A DNA stretch of 64,000 nt from Gluconobacter oxydans (lineage in GTDB: Bacteria > Pseudomonadota > Alphaproteobacteria > Acetobacterales > Acetobacteraceae). A program made the position numbers and the translations under genes. Shown here piece after piece: positions 36,502 through 47,837 of this stretch. The DNA lies in NCBI RefSeq assembly GCF_006539685.1, contig NZ_BJNM01000002.1:62001-126000 (forward strand), read 5' to 3'. Numbering within the stretch: the stretch's first letter is position 1; each line of letters opens with the position of its first letter. The notes beneath the pieces are model-generated. The model searched no databases, was not told the origin of the DNA, and worked only from the letters and a program-made list of their open reading frames with translations.

Positions 36502-37005
36502 TCAGGCTTTCTTCTGGCGTTCGCTCAGGACCAGCCAGCCAAAGCAGGCGGCGAGCCCGGCTGCAAAGAAAATGGCCATTTTCACGCTGATGAGAAACCG
36601 CTGTCCCATCCCGATATGCACGGACGTCTCATTGGTATCCCACAGGTCGGGAACGTCATGGGCATGGGGATTGTTGCTGTGGATGACGCCATGGGACAGG
36701 TAGTGTCGCATCAGTTCATGCGACGAAATCACGCCCTGATGAAAATGATCGAGGATCAGGACGATGACCAGAAACGACAGTCCGGCGGGACCGGCGATGA
36801 AATGGTCGCCTGCAAGGCAGCGCTTCAGCAGTCTGAACTGGATGAAGAGGACGCCGATAAAGAAGATCCAGAGCATCGGTGTGGGCAGTGTCAGCCACAG
36901 TCCGATCTCGATGGCCGCCAGGGCCGCAACCGCTAGATAGACCATAAGATCGGTCCGAAGCGGAAAACCGCTGATGGCGAGCCTGAGCATCATGATGTCC
37001 TGCAT
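36502..37005 (-). CDS. Uncharacterised membrane protein
   Basis: 167 residues, not recognised. Three or four hydrophobic segments (about 18-55, which may be two helices, 68-88, and 140-160). Between them is a soluble His-rich region (HFHQGVISSHELMRHYLSHG, then SNNPHAHDVPD) that could bind metal. It ends with a basic tail. It sits between carB and greA, which are direct neighbours in many relatives. The ATG at 37005 lacks a good ribosome-binding site; one at 36993 has AGGA upstream and may be the true start. Confidence 0.6.
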   Translation of the reverse strand: MQDIMMLRLAISGFPLRTDLMVYLAVAALAAIEIGLWLTLPTPMLWIFFIGVLFIQFRLLKRCLAGDHFIAGPAGLSFLVIVLILDHFHQGVISSHELMRHYLSHGVIHSNNPHAHDVPDLWDTNETSVHIGMGQRFLISVKMAIFFAAGLAACFGWLVLSERQKKA

Positions 37006-37069
37006 GGAGAGTGGAGTTCCGGGACGTCCAGACTATCCGCTCCCTCCTTTGCGCGACAAGCCCGATGAC

Positions 37070-37119
37070 CCCTTCCGGAAAGGCTGTGATCCCCTTGTGG
37101 GACAGCCGGGCCGGAAGGG
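37070..37119 (-). terminator. Two-part hairpin after carB
   Basis: Outer stem CCCTTCCGG (37070-37078) with CCGGAAGGG (37111-37119), inner stem GGCTGT (37082-37087) with ACAGCC (37102-37107), 11 bases beyond the carB stop. No T-tract follows, so it may be a processing or stabilising structure rather than an intrinsic terminator. Confidence 0.55.
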
Positions 37120-37130
37120 TGTCGATAGGG

Positions 37131-40385
<3,255 letters not shown>

Positions 40386-40388
40386 GGC

Positions 40389-41777
40389 TCAGGCTCCTGC
40401 GTTCGTGCTGTTGGCGGCGCGACGGTCCATGACCGCGACGAAACGCTCGAAAAGATAGAAACTGTCGGACGGGCCGGGGCTCGCCTCGGGGTGGTACTGG
40501 ACGGAGAAGGCGTCTTTCGTGGTCGACGCGATGCCTTCGTTGGAGCCGTCGAACAGGCTCACATGCGTCACCTTCACATCGGCAGGCAGCGACTTCTCGT
40601 CCACGGCGAAACCGTGGTTCTGGCTGGTGATTTCCACGCGGCCGGTCTCGACGTCCTTGACCGGCTGGTTGGCGCCGCGATGGCCGCGCTCCAGCTTGTA
40701 GGTCTTGCCGCCCAGTGCCTGTGCGAGAAGCTGGTGGCCGAGGCAGATGCCGAAGACGGGAACGTTTGCGTCCAGAACCTTGCGGATGGCGGGGACGGCA
40801 TAGGTGCCGGTCGCGGCCGGATCGCCGGGGCCGTTGGAGAGGAACACGCCTTCGGGCCTGAGTTCCAGAATTTCTTCGGCCGTGGCCGTGGCGGGCAGGA
40901 CGGTGACGTCACAGCCGGCGGTCACGAGGCAGCGCAGGATGTTGTCCTTGGCACCGTAATCCATGGCGACGACGCGGCGGCGGTTTTCGCGCACAGGCTT
41001 TGTGGAGTGCCACACGCCTTCGGTCCAGACCCGCTTGGGCCGGGTTACTTCCTTTGCGAGGTCCATACCTTCGAGGCCGGGCCACTGGCGGGCGCGGTTC
41101 AGCAGGCTGTCCGTGTCGATACGGCCGTTTTCTGGGAAAGCGAGGATGGCGGTCTGCGGGCCGTTGTCGCGCAGGGTGCGAGTGATGGCGCGGGTATCGA
41201 TGCCGCTGATGCCCGCACGGCCATGATCGCGGAGCCATGCGGCGAAGGGCTCGTGGGAGCGCCAGCTTGCCGGGGCGGTGATGTCTTCCTTCACGACGGC
41301 ACCGAGGGCGGCCATCTTCGGGGCCTCGTTGTCATCGGCGTTGGTGCCGACATTGCCGATATGCGGGAAGGTGAAGGTCACGATCTGTCCGGCGAAGGAC
41401 GGATCGGTCAGGGTTTCCTGATAGCCGGTCATGCCGGTGGAGAAGCAGAGTTCTCCGACGGCGCCTTCGGTATGGGCACCGAAGCCACGGCCCCACAGGA
41501 CCGTCCCATCGGCAAGGACAAGGGCGGCGTTGGCGCCGGGAGGGCAGGGATTGGACACGTCCGTCTCTCTTTCTTGTTCTTGCTGGGTTTCAGTCGTGGT
41601 GAGGTCTGCTGTCAGATCCTGCAGGGCGATTCCCGGCACGCGCAGCAGGGCCGGCCAGTGCTTGGTCGGGACCATGCGGGACTGGCGCCACTTGCGGACG
41701 GCTTCCAGTCCGACGCCGGCAAGAGCGGCGATTTCGTCCGCGCCTCCGGCTTTTTCGATGATTCTGTCGATGTCCAT
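40389..41777 (-). CDS. carA: Carbamoyl-phosphate synthase small subunit with N-terminal HTH extension
   Basis: Glutaminase subunit feeding ammonia to CarB. From the ATG at 41777 it has 462 residues; the ordinary CarA part begins near residue 74 at a GTG (41558) and is 389 residues, the family length. The class I amidotransferase site is PVFGICLGHQLLAQAL (nucleophile Cys), with the catalytic His and Glu in YHPEASPGP. The first 73 residues are a helix-turn-helix-like segment (GGADEIAALAGVGLEAVRKW) that CarA does not normally have. No stop separates them, so either one fusion protein or two initiation sites are possible. Both starts have weak ribosome-binding sites. Confidence 0.85.
   Translation of the reverse strand: MDIDRIIEKAGGADEIAALAGVGLEAVRKWRQSRMVPTKHWPALLRVPGIALQDLTADLTTTETQQEQERETDVSNPCPPGANAALVLADGTVLWGRGFGAHTEGAVGELCFSTGMTGYQETLTDPSFAGQIVTFTFPHIGNVGTNADDNEAPKMAALGAVVKEDITAPASWRSHEPFAAWLRDHGRAGISGIDTRAITRTLRDNGPQTAILAFPENGRIDTDSLLNRARQWPGLEGMDLAKEVTRPKRVWTEGVWHSTKPVRENRRRVVAMDYGAKDNILRCLVTAGCDVTVLPATATAEEILELRPEGVFLSNGPGDPAATGTYAVPAIRKVLDANVPVFGICLGHQLLAQALGGKTYKLERGHRGANQPVKDVETGRVEITSQNHGFAVDEKSLPADVKVTHVSLFDGSNEGIASTTKDAFSVQYHPEASPGPSDSFYLFERFVAVMDRRAANSTNAGA
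41559..41777 (-). other. HTH module in frame ahead of CarA
   Basis: 73 codons of ATG-initiated open frame without a stop before carA. The segment MDIDRIIEKAGGADEIAALA, then GVGLEAVRKWRQSRMVPTKH, has the length and spacing of a Cro/YdaS-type helix-turn-helix. A linker rich in Thr, Gln and Glu leads into CarA. I recall a small alphaproteobacterial domain called carph-isopro of similar appearance, named for its link to carbamoyl phosphate synthase; that is memory, not a search result. Role unproven. Confidence 0.6.
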
Positions 41778-41831
41778 GGTCGCCCCGTTGCTGGCTGCCG
41801 GATGTACTTCTGGGGGCTCTGAATAAGGGAT

Positions 41832-41918
41832 CGGAAACGGAATGGGAAGTTTTTTCCCACTGCCTGTTTTGCGTTTCGGAACGGGGTGGGAAGTTTTTTC
41901 CGAATGGCTTGTTTTGCG
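41832..41918. repeat. Two 42-bp imperfect direct repeats upstream of the HTH-carA frame
   Basis: Copies at 41832-41873 and 41877-41918 share TGGGAAGTTTTTTCC and TGTTTTGCG. In copy 1 the core TGGGAAGTTTTTTCCCA (41843-41859) is a palindrome with 6-bp arms; copy 2 (41887-41903) has one arm altered (TTCCGA). Cores are 44 bp apart, about four helical turns. They lie 55-141 bases before the carA start and 122-208 bases before yqeY. Confidence 0.72.
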
Positions 41919-42039
41919 GCCACAGGGGCTGCCGGATTGTTGCAAACCGGCTTTTGTGCGATTTTGCCGCCATTCAAGGAATGAGGGACGGCTCGCCGAG
42001 GGAGTTTCCTGCGGGCTGTCCGATGTAAGGAGAACGGCG

Positions 42040-42495
42040 ATGTCGCTTCGCAAGCAGATCATGGATGACCTCAAGACAGCCATGAAGGCCGGTCAGTCCG
42101 AGACGGTGGCCCAGATCCGCGGGATCACGGCCAAGATCAAGGATCTGGACGTTGCCGCCCGCGCCAAGAGTGCTGAGGTGACGGATACGGACATCATTTC
42201 CGCCCTGCGCTCCATGATCAAGTCCCGCACGGAATCCGCCACGATGTATCGTGAAGGTGGCCGTCCGGAGCTGGCGGAAAAGGAAGAGGGCGAGATCGCG
42301 ACGATCAAGTCCTACCTGCCGCCGGAGCTGGACGAAGCCACGCTGAAGGCCGGAATTGAAGACGCCGTGAAGAAGACGGAAGCGGCCGGCATGAAGGACA
42401 TGGGCAAGGTCATGGCCGCGCTGAAGGAGCGTTTTGGCGCGGATCTGGACCCGGCGAAGGCCAGTGCGCTGGTGAAGGCGCATCTTTCGGCCTGA
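42040..42495 (+). CDS. yqeY: GatB/YqeY domain protein
   Basis: 151 residues. It resembles the C-terminal tRNA-binding domain of GatB: MSLRKQIMDDLKTAMKAGQS, then the SYLPPELDEATLKAGIEDAV and MGKVMAALKERF motifs. In related bacteria it lies next to dnaG and rpoD; here it is separated by 10.7 kb. A role in tRNA quality or aminoacylation is suspected. AAGGAGA lies 7 bases before the ATG. Divergent from carA across a 262-base region. Confidence 0.9.
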   Translation: MSLRKQIMDDLKTAMKAGQSETVAQIRGITAKIKDLDVAARAKSAEVTDTDIISALRSMIKSRTESATMYREGGRPELAEKEEGEIATIKSYLPPELDEATLKAGIEDAVKKTEAAGMKDMGKVMAALKERFGADLDPAKASALVKAHLSA

Positions 42496-42523
42496 TCCGT
42501 TGATCAGTCGTATCGTGTGACGA

Positions 42524-42551
42524 AAAAGCCGTTCCTTCGGGGGCGGCTTTT
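42524..42551. terminator. Bidirectional terminator after yqeY
   Basis: An 8-bp stem (AAAAGCCG, 42524-42531, with CGGCTTTT, 42544-42551) with further inner pairing CC/GG. A and T tracts on both sides fit termination of yqeY and of the convergent AraC-type gene. Confidence 0.8.
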
Positions 42552-42557
42552 CTGTTT

Positions 42558-43337
42558 TCAGGGTGTCCGGCAGAGCCTGGCGTAATCGCTGGGCCGGTAG
42601 CCCGTGTTTTTGTGGAAGGCCGTGGCGAAGGCGCCGAGGCTTTCATAGCCGACGTCCAGTGCCACGCTGGCCACGCTCTCACCGCGGGCCAGTTTTTCCT
42701 GAGCGTTCAGGATGCGCAGGCGCTGTCGCCAGACCGAGAATGGCAGTCCCGTCTCAAGCGTGAAATGACGGACGAAAGAGCGGAGCGACATGGCGGCGAG
42801 TTCGGCCCAGTCTTTCTGGTCCCGATTGTCTGCGGGGTTGTCGCTCAGGGTGTTGGCGACGCGGCAGAACTGTTCGCTTTTCGGGAAAGGCAGGGACACG
42901 GAGGCGCGTGGGGCGGCCAGAAACTCGTGCCAGAAACATTCCGCAAGGCAGCTGATCTGGGCGTCCCATCGTGTTTCGTCGGCGTCGTGGGAGAGACGGT
43001 CCGCCAGAGCGGTGAGGAGGCGTGTTCCGCCAGCGAGAAAGGGTTCGTCCGGCAGGTTGGAGCATCGCGCTGCGCTGACATACAGGCTCCAGCCCGCGAC
43101 GGCGCCGTGGGAGCGGGCTTCGTGCGGAATGTGAGGCGGAAGCCAGAGGCACTGGCCGGGGCCGATCAGCCAGTAGGCATGCTCGGTACGGATGGCCATG
43201 ACGCCGCTTTCAATACCGAAGATCTGGCCGCGTGCATGGGCGTGGCGTTCGGCGATCCGGCGCGTTTCCTGCTTCATGTGTCCACCAAGGAGCCACGGCG
43301 TTCCGGCGTCTGGGCAGTCTGCGGCGGCAGGGGTCAT
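42558..43337 (-). CDS. AraC family transcriptional regulator with cupin sensor
   Basis: 259 residues from the ATG at 43337. The N-terminal half is a cupin-like sensor (HAHARGQIFGIESGVMAIRT, then PGQCLWLPPHIPHEARSHG), the C-terminal about 100 residues an AraC DNA-binding domain with two helix-turn-helices (AELAAMSLRSFVRHFTLETG, SVASVALDVGYESLGAFATA). Its target may be the divergent dehydrogenase gene. Starts at 43355 or 43277 are also possible; the start used keeps a WLLGGH segment seen before the cupin in relatives. No good ribosome-binding site is visible. Confidence 0.82.
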   Translation of the reverse strand: MTPAAADCPDAGTPWLLGGHMKQETRRIAERHAHARGQIFGIESGVMAIRTEHAYWLIGPGQCLWLPPHIPHEARSHGAVAGWSLYVSAARCSNLPDEPFLAGGTRLLTALADRLSHDADETRWDAQISCLAECFWHEFLAAPRASVSLPFPKSEQFCRVANTLSDNPADNRDQKDWAELAAMSLRSFVRHFTLETGLPFSVWRQRLRILNAQEKLARGESVASVALDVGYESLGAFATAFHKNTGYRPSDYARLCRTP

Positions 43338-43466
43338 GAAGGAATTGGCGCACATGAGTCGAACTATGGCCTGAGAGCGTGAGAACGCCAAAATGACTTT
43401 CGCTAGAACTGTGGTCTCCGGGCGGGTTTGAAACCTGAACGGAGTGTTCAGCGGGAGATCAGGATC

Positions 43467-44348
43467 ATGAAAGTCGGCTTTGTGGGCCTCGGGGCCATGG
43501 GGCATGCGATGGCGGAGCGTCTTCTCAAGGGAGGGCATGAGCTTGTCGTGACCAACAGGACGCGTGCGAAGGCGGATGATCTGGTGGCACAGGGTGCTGT
43601 TTTTGCCGAAACGCCTGCGGATGTGGCGCGGCAGGTGGAGGCCGTGTTCTCCATGCTGTTTGATGATGCGAGCACGGAAGAGGCTGTTTTCGGGGAGCAC
43701 GGAATTGCCACGGCTCTGGCGCCGGGCGGTATTCATGCGTGCAGCAGTACGCTGTCCCTGGAGCAGGCGCGCCGTCTGCGGGACGGGCATGCGGAACATG
43801 GGCAGGTTTATGTCAGTGCGAATGTGCTGGGGCGCCCGCCAGCCGCAAAGGCGGGTGAGCTGTTCGTCGTGACGGCGTGTGCGGATGAGGCGCTGAAGCG
43901 TCTGCGGCCTTTGCTGGAGTGTTTCGGGTCGAAGATTTTTGAAGTGGGGCAGGATCCGGTTCAGGCCAATCTGGCCAAGCTGTCTCTGAACTTCATGATC
44001 TATTCGACGATCGAGCAGATGGCGGAAGTCTTTGCGCTGAATGAAAAGGCCGGGACGGATCCGCATAAGATTTTCGAGATCATGACGGGCAGTTTCTACA
44101 ATGCGCCGGTCCACAAGAATTACGGAAAGCTGATGGTCGATCATGAGTATGACCATCCGGGCGCGCCGGTGACGCTGGGGCTCAAGGACATGGAGATGTT
44201 CCTCAAGGCTGGAGGTGAGCATGCTGTGCCACTGCCTTATGCCTCGGTGGTACGGGACCGGTTGCTGAGTGCGATCAGTGCCGGGGATGCCGGGCGGGAT
44301 TTCGTCGTGCTGCTGGAGCGTGCGCGGCAGGACAGCGGGCTGAAATAG
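43467..44348 (+). CDS. Beta-hydroxyacid dehydrogenase (3-hydroxyisobutyrate dehydrogenase family)
   Basis: 293 residues. Rossmann N-terminal domain starts MKVGFVGLGAMGHAMAERLL, with an NRT after strand two (NRTRAKADDL), which suggests NADP preference. The catalytic Lys is in NLAKLSLNFMI near residue 170. Family members act on 3-hydroxyisobutyrate, tartronate semialdehyde, succinic semialdehyde or glyoxylate; which one is not clear. It is divergent from the AraC regulator gene. Start chosen at 43467 after GGGAG and AGGATC. Confidence 0.82.
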   Translation: MKVGFVGLGAMGHAMAERLLKGGHELVVTNRTRAKADDLVAQGAVFAETPADVARQVEAVFSMLFDDASTEEAVFGEHGIATALAPGGIHACSSTLSLEQARRLRDGHAEHGQVYVSANVLGRPPAAKAGELFVVTACADEALKRLRPLLECFGSKIFEVGQDPVQANLAKLSLNFMIYSTIEQMAEVFALNEKAGTDPHKIFEIMTGSFYNAPVHKNYGKLMVDHEYDHPGAPVTLGLKDMEMFLKAGGEHAVPLPYASVVRDRLLSAISAGDAGRDFVVLLERARQDSGLK

Positions 44349-44357
44349 GGGGCGGGC

Positions 44358-44771
44358 ATGTCAGGACATATTGGGGTGGTCGATCATGCGCCGGAAAAGA
44401 TCATCCGGGACATGTTCACCATGTTTGCGGATTTCGGGTCCGATCTGGATGCGCTGACGGCGTTCATGACGCCCGATTATCGGCAGCTTGTGGATGGGCG
44501 GGAAATGACGCTGGCGAATTTTCGCGCTCATGCGTTGGCTCTGCGGGAGGGACTTTCGTCTCTGGAAATCGATATCCTGCATCTGGTCTGTGAGGCGGAT
44601 CGGGCGGCGACGGTTCATCTGGCTTCGGCGACCCGGCCGTCGGGGGCGCGGAGCGTGATCCGGGTGGTGGCGTTCTATCAGTTCCGTGGCGGGCGGCTCT
44701 GTCTTGTGGATGAACTGACGCGTGTCCAGCAGGGCCATGACGGCGATGATGCGTTGGGAAGCCTGCAATAG
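44358..44771 (+). CDS. NTF2-like (SnoaL-type) protein
   Basis: 137 residues, a single alpha-beta cone fold. Segments MFTMFADFGSDLDALTAFMT, then IRVVAFYQFRGGRLCLVDEL, fit the SnoaL/NTF2-like superfamily. No catalytic residues can be assigned. It follows the dehydrogenase gene by 9 bases and is probably in the same transcript, so it may act on a related compound. The ending is polar. Confidence 0.68.
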   Translation: MSGHIGVVDHAPEKIIRDMFTMFADFGSDLDALTAFMTPDYRQLVDGREMTLANFRAHALALREGLSSLEIDILHLVCEADRAATVHLASATRPSGARSVIRVVAFYQFRGGRLCLVDELTRVQQGHDGDDALGSLQ

Positions 44772-44841
44772 GGTGGGCAGGGTTTGACAGCGCGGCGGCG
44801 AGGTCCTCACTCTGAAATCCTGTTTTGCGGATGAGGCCAGA

Positions 44842-45804
44842 ATGTCGGCAGGTGGTTCAACGAAGGTCGTTTTCATTGCGCTGGGGGTCAATCTTGCGAT
44901 TGCCTGCGTGAAGGGTGTGGCGGCTCTACTGACCGGGTCGGCCGCGATGCTGGCGGAGACGGTTCATTCCTTTGTCGACTGCGGCAACCAGCTTCTGCTG
45001 CTGGTGGGCATGAAGCGTGCGGCGGCTCCGGCGACGAAGGAGCATCCGCTGGGGCATCACCGGGAGCTTTATTTCTGGACGCTGGTGGTGGCGGGTGCGC
45101 TGTTCATTGGCGGCGGGGTCGCCTCCCTGCATGAGGGCTGGGAGAAGGTCTGGCATCCTGCTGCGATGGATCAGGTCCGGGTGCTGGGGCATGTCTTTCC
45201 CGGCTGGTGGCTGAATGTCGCCATTCTCGGGATTTCGGGCAGCATGGAAGGCTACGGGTTTCTGGCGGCCATGAAATCCCTGCCGTCCGGGAAAGGCTCC
45301 CTGTGGACCATGATTCGCCGCAGTACCGATCCGGGGCTGTTTGTCGTGCTGTTCGAAGATGGGGCGGCGCTGGTCAGTCTGACGATCGCGCTGGTCTTCA
45401 CCGTGCTGTCCGTCGTGACGGGGTGGCATGTGCTCGATGGGGTGGCGTCGCTGCTCATCGGGGTGGTTCTGGTGATTGTTGCGGTGCTGCTGACGAACGA
45501 GACGCGCTCCCTGCTGGTCGGGGAGAGCAGTCCGGAAATCGATGCGTTCGTGCGGGCGCAGGCGGCGAAGCTGCCGGGCGTGGTCGGGGTCAACGAGGTC
45601 GTGACCGAGGCGCGGGGGCCGGGGAGCATCATTGTCCTGCTGTCGCTGGACTGGGACGATACGCTGACGGCCGGGCAGGTGGAGCAGGGAGTTTCGGCGC
45701 TGGAGCGGGTGACGCGGGCGCGGTATCCGTCGGTGCTGCGGATGTATGTCGAGGCGCAGGACAAGCGCGACAGTGCTCCGGATATTGCCGTGCAGCACCC
45801 CTGA
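44842..45804 (+). CDS. Cation diffusion facilitator family transporter
   Basis: 320 residues. Six membrane helices then a cytoplasmic domain with ferredoxin-like fold (ARGPGSIIVLLSLDWDD). The metal site of helix 2 is TVHSFVDCGNQ (His-x3-Asp); the second site on helix 5 is present in altered form (FVVLFEDGAALVSL). HPLGHHRELYFW follows helix 2, as in CDF proteins. Zinc, iron or cobalt export in exchange for protons is likely; the metal is not predictable. Confidence 0.86.
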   Translation: MSAGGSTKVVFIALGVNLAIACVKGVAALLTGSAAMLAETVHSFVDCGNQLLLLVGMKRAAAPATKEHPLGHHRELYFWTLVVAGALFIGGGVASLHEGWEKVWHPAAMDQVRVLGHVFPGWWLNVAILGISGSMEGYGFLAAMKSLPSGKGSLWTMIRRSTDPGLFVVLFEDGAALVSLTIALVFTVLSVVTGWHVLDGVASLLIGVVLVIVAVLLTNETRSLLVGESSPEIDAFVRAQAAKLPGVVGVNEVVTEARGPGSIIVLLSLDWDDTLTAGQVEQGVSALERVTRARYPSVLRMYVEAQDKRDSAPDIAVQHP

Positions 45805-45811
45805 ACGCAGA

Positions 45812-45835
45812 TCGGGCCCCCTTTCGGGAGCCCGA
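45812..45835. terminator. Hairpin between convergent genes
   Basis: Stem TCGGGC (45812-45817) with GCCCGA (45830-45835), plus three inner pairs (CCC/GGG). It lies 7 bases after the CDF stop. No long T-tract. Confidence 0.55.
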
Positions 45836-45865
45836 CACCGTCAGCCGTAATGGACTGGCAGGATC

Positions 45866-46255
45866 TTACTGCTGCGGCTGCGTGGCCGGAGCCGCGGGAG
45901 CTCCCGGAGCCGGAGCGGCAGCGCCCGGCTGGGTCGTGCTGTTCATCTGGCCGGGGGAGGTCGAGTGCTCGACATCGTAGGCGGTGGCCTTCTCGATGTA
46001 GGTGCCCTTCGCGCCCGGATGTTCCTTGTCGTACAGGGCAGCCTTTGCGCGGGCTTCCTTGCGGTAACGATGACGCACATACATGCCGGTTGCACAGCCG
46101 CCCATGGCGCCCAGGACGCCATGATGGTTGGCGACATGTCCACCAACGGCGCCGGCAGCGCCGTATTTGAGGCAGCCACCCGGTTCTGCTTCGGCCGTCG
46201 TGATCGACGTTGCCAGCAGACCGGCTGCGGCGGCAAGCATCAGGTACTTTTTCAT
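45866..46255 (-). CDS. Small exported glycine-zipper protein
   Basis: 129 residues, not assigned to a known family. Signal peptide at 1-22 (MKKYLMLAAAAGLLATSITT, then AEAEP). A glycine-rich segment follows (YGAAGAVGGHVANHHGVLGA) that could insert in or pack against a membrane, then a charged middle and a Pro/Ala/Gln-rich tail. AGGAAG is 5-6 bases before the ATG at 46255. Two Cys (in GGCLKY and GGCATG) could form a disulphide. Function unknown. Confidence 0.62.
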   Translation of the reverse strand: MKKYLMLAAAAGLLATSITTAEAEPGGCLKYGAAGAVGGHVANHHGVLGAMGGCATGMYVRHRYRKEARAKAALYDKEHPGAKGTYIEKATAYDVEHSTSPGQMNSTTQPGAAAPAPGAPAAPATQPQQ

Positions 46256-46333
46256 GAGTGCTTCCTGTTTTTCCAAAGCTGTCGGGTCACCCGGCAGCAC
46301 AGAGACGGCTGCCAGCATGCCCCAACCCGGCGT

Positions 46334-47713
46334 TCAGAACAACCGGGAGGGGCAGCGCACCACGTTTTCGGCCGGCGCGCTGAAAGTCCAGACGGTGCCG
46401 TCCGGTTCATGGGCGCAGGAACTGCTGGCGCCGGGGATCGAGCGGGGATTGTGTTCGATGACGATCGATCCGAAGCCGCGCCGTTCGGGTCTGGCGACGG
46501 TGGGGCCGCCGGTCTCTTTCCAGCACATCCGGAAGACGGGTTTGTCTTCTTCGTCGTGCAGACCCCAGCTGACGGTTACGGTTCCGGTGTCGTTCGACAG
46601 GGCGCCGTATTTGATGGCGTTGGTGGTCAGCTCGTAGATGGCCAGGCCGATGCGGTCGGCGGTGTCGGGGACGAACTGAAGTTCCGGATCGCCTTCGATC
46701 CGCAGGCGCGTGGCAGGGAAATCGCCGGCCACGGCGGTCTGGGATGTGACGACATCGTGGACCGTGGCGCCCGTCCATTCGCCGTGGATCAGAAGGTCCT
46801 GACTGCGGGCGATGGAGGTGATGCGCTCTTCCAGAACCTTGACGAAGGGGACCGTGGGGTCGGGGACGGTGCGCCGGATCAGGGCCTGGAAGATGGCGAG
46901 CATGTTCTTGGAGCGATGGTTCAGCTCGTTGAGCAGCAGGGCGATCCGTTGTTCGTGTTCGCGCTGGATCGTCACGTCGCGCGAGACGCAGAGAATGGCT
47001 TCGACGCTCTGATCGGGGTTCAGGAGCGGGGTCAGCATGTTGTCCCAGTGCCGGACGGGCTGACCGGGGAGCTGGCTGACGCCCATGAAGCCGGCGTTCT
47101 GTCCTTCGGCGGCGTCCTTCAGGGCCTCGCCGCCGGGAACATGCGCTTCCGGCGGGAGCAGGCCGAGCCAGCGCATGCCGAAGCCTGAGGTGCTGTCCAC
47201 GCCGAGGGCCTCGCAGCCCGCGGTGTTCATGTGAACCAGCGTGCCGTCTTTCGCGATTTCCTTGATGCAGTCCACGCTGACATTGAGCATCCGGTCGCGG
47301 ATGTCGGCCTTCTGAAGCAGGGCTTCCTCGTGACGTTTCTGCTCGTGAATGTCGGTCAAAATGAGGAGGCGGACTGTGTGTTCGTCGCTGGTGGCCGGGC
47401 GCTGGACGAGGCGCAGGAGGAACCAGCGGGTGTGGCCGTCAGGATTCAGGATGCGGAAGCTTGTGCTCCGGAGCTGGTCTGAGGGTGTGGTGTCGCGGAG
47501 GATGCGGGTGATCTCGACCAGATCGGCGGGAGCAATGAGCGGGAGCCACTCTGAAAAAGCGAGCGGTACGCCAAGGGATGCGGCCTGCTGCTTCCAGGCC
47601 GTGTTGAAGTGCATGGCGCCTGTATTGCTGACAGGCTCCATGCAGATCAGATCAGGCAGCAGGTCGAAGGCGGGACAGGAAATGTCGGGTGGGGCGGTCT
47701 GTGTCTGTCCCAT
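46334..47713 (-). CDS. HWE-family sensor histidine kinase with PAS domains
   Basis: 459 residues, soluble. Two PAS domains (about 10-130 and 140-260) precede the kinase. The H-box is LLLNELNHRSKNMLAIFQAL near residue 285; the N-box is IYELTTNAIKYGALS near 380; the WKETGGP motif near 410 marks the HWE class; the G-box is RRGFGSIVIE. No response regulator gene is adjacent, so the partner is unknown. HWE kinases in alphaproteobacteria sense light, redox or stress; many act in the general stress response. The PAS ligand cannot be seen. Confidence 0.88.
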   Translation of the reverse strand: MGQTQTAPPDISCPAFDLLPDLICMEPVSNTGAMHFNTAWKQQAASLGVPLAFSEWLPLIAPADLVEITRILRDTTPSDQLRSTSFRILNPDGHTRWFLLRLVQRPATSDEHTVRLLILTDIHEQKRHEEALLQKADIRDRMLNVSVDCIKEIAKDGTLVHMNTAGCEALGVDSTSGFGMRWLGLLPPEAHVPGGEALKDAAEGQNAGFMGVSQLPGQPVRHWDNMLTPLLNPDQSVEAILCVSRDVTIQREHEQRIALLLNELNHRSKNMLAIFQALIRRTVPDPTVPFVKVLEERITSIARSQDLLIHGEWTGATVHDVVTSQTAVAGDFPATRLRIEGDPELQFVPDTADRIGLAIYELTTNAIKYGALSNDTGTVTVSWGLHDEEDKPVFRMCWKETGGPTVARPERRGFGSIVIEHNPRSIPGASSSCAHEPDGTVWTFSAPAENVVRCPSRLF

Positions 47714-47837
47714 ATCTCTTTCTGACGGTAGCGCGCAGTATTGCGATGGTTTCAGGATCCATGCGCGATACTTTTGGTCGCGCTTTGAGACGTTTATCCC
47801 GAAAATTCATCTTTCCGGAACCTGCTTTTGGCGCGGA

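Noticed and set aside
43338-44222. N-terminal extension of the AraC gene frame to a 554-residue protein
   Set aside because: The extension is antisense to the dehydrogenase gene and has no homology; the cupin-AraC protein is complete without it.
47736-47771. Inverted repeat AGTATTGCG / CGCGATACT upstream of the HWE kinase gene
   Set aside because: One mismatch in nine and an 18-base spacer; too weak to claim an operator or hairpin.
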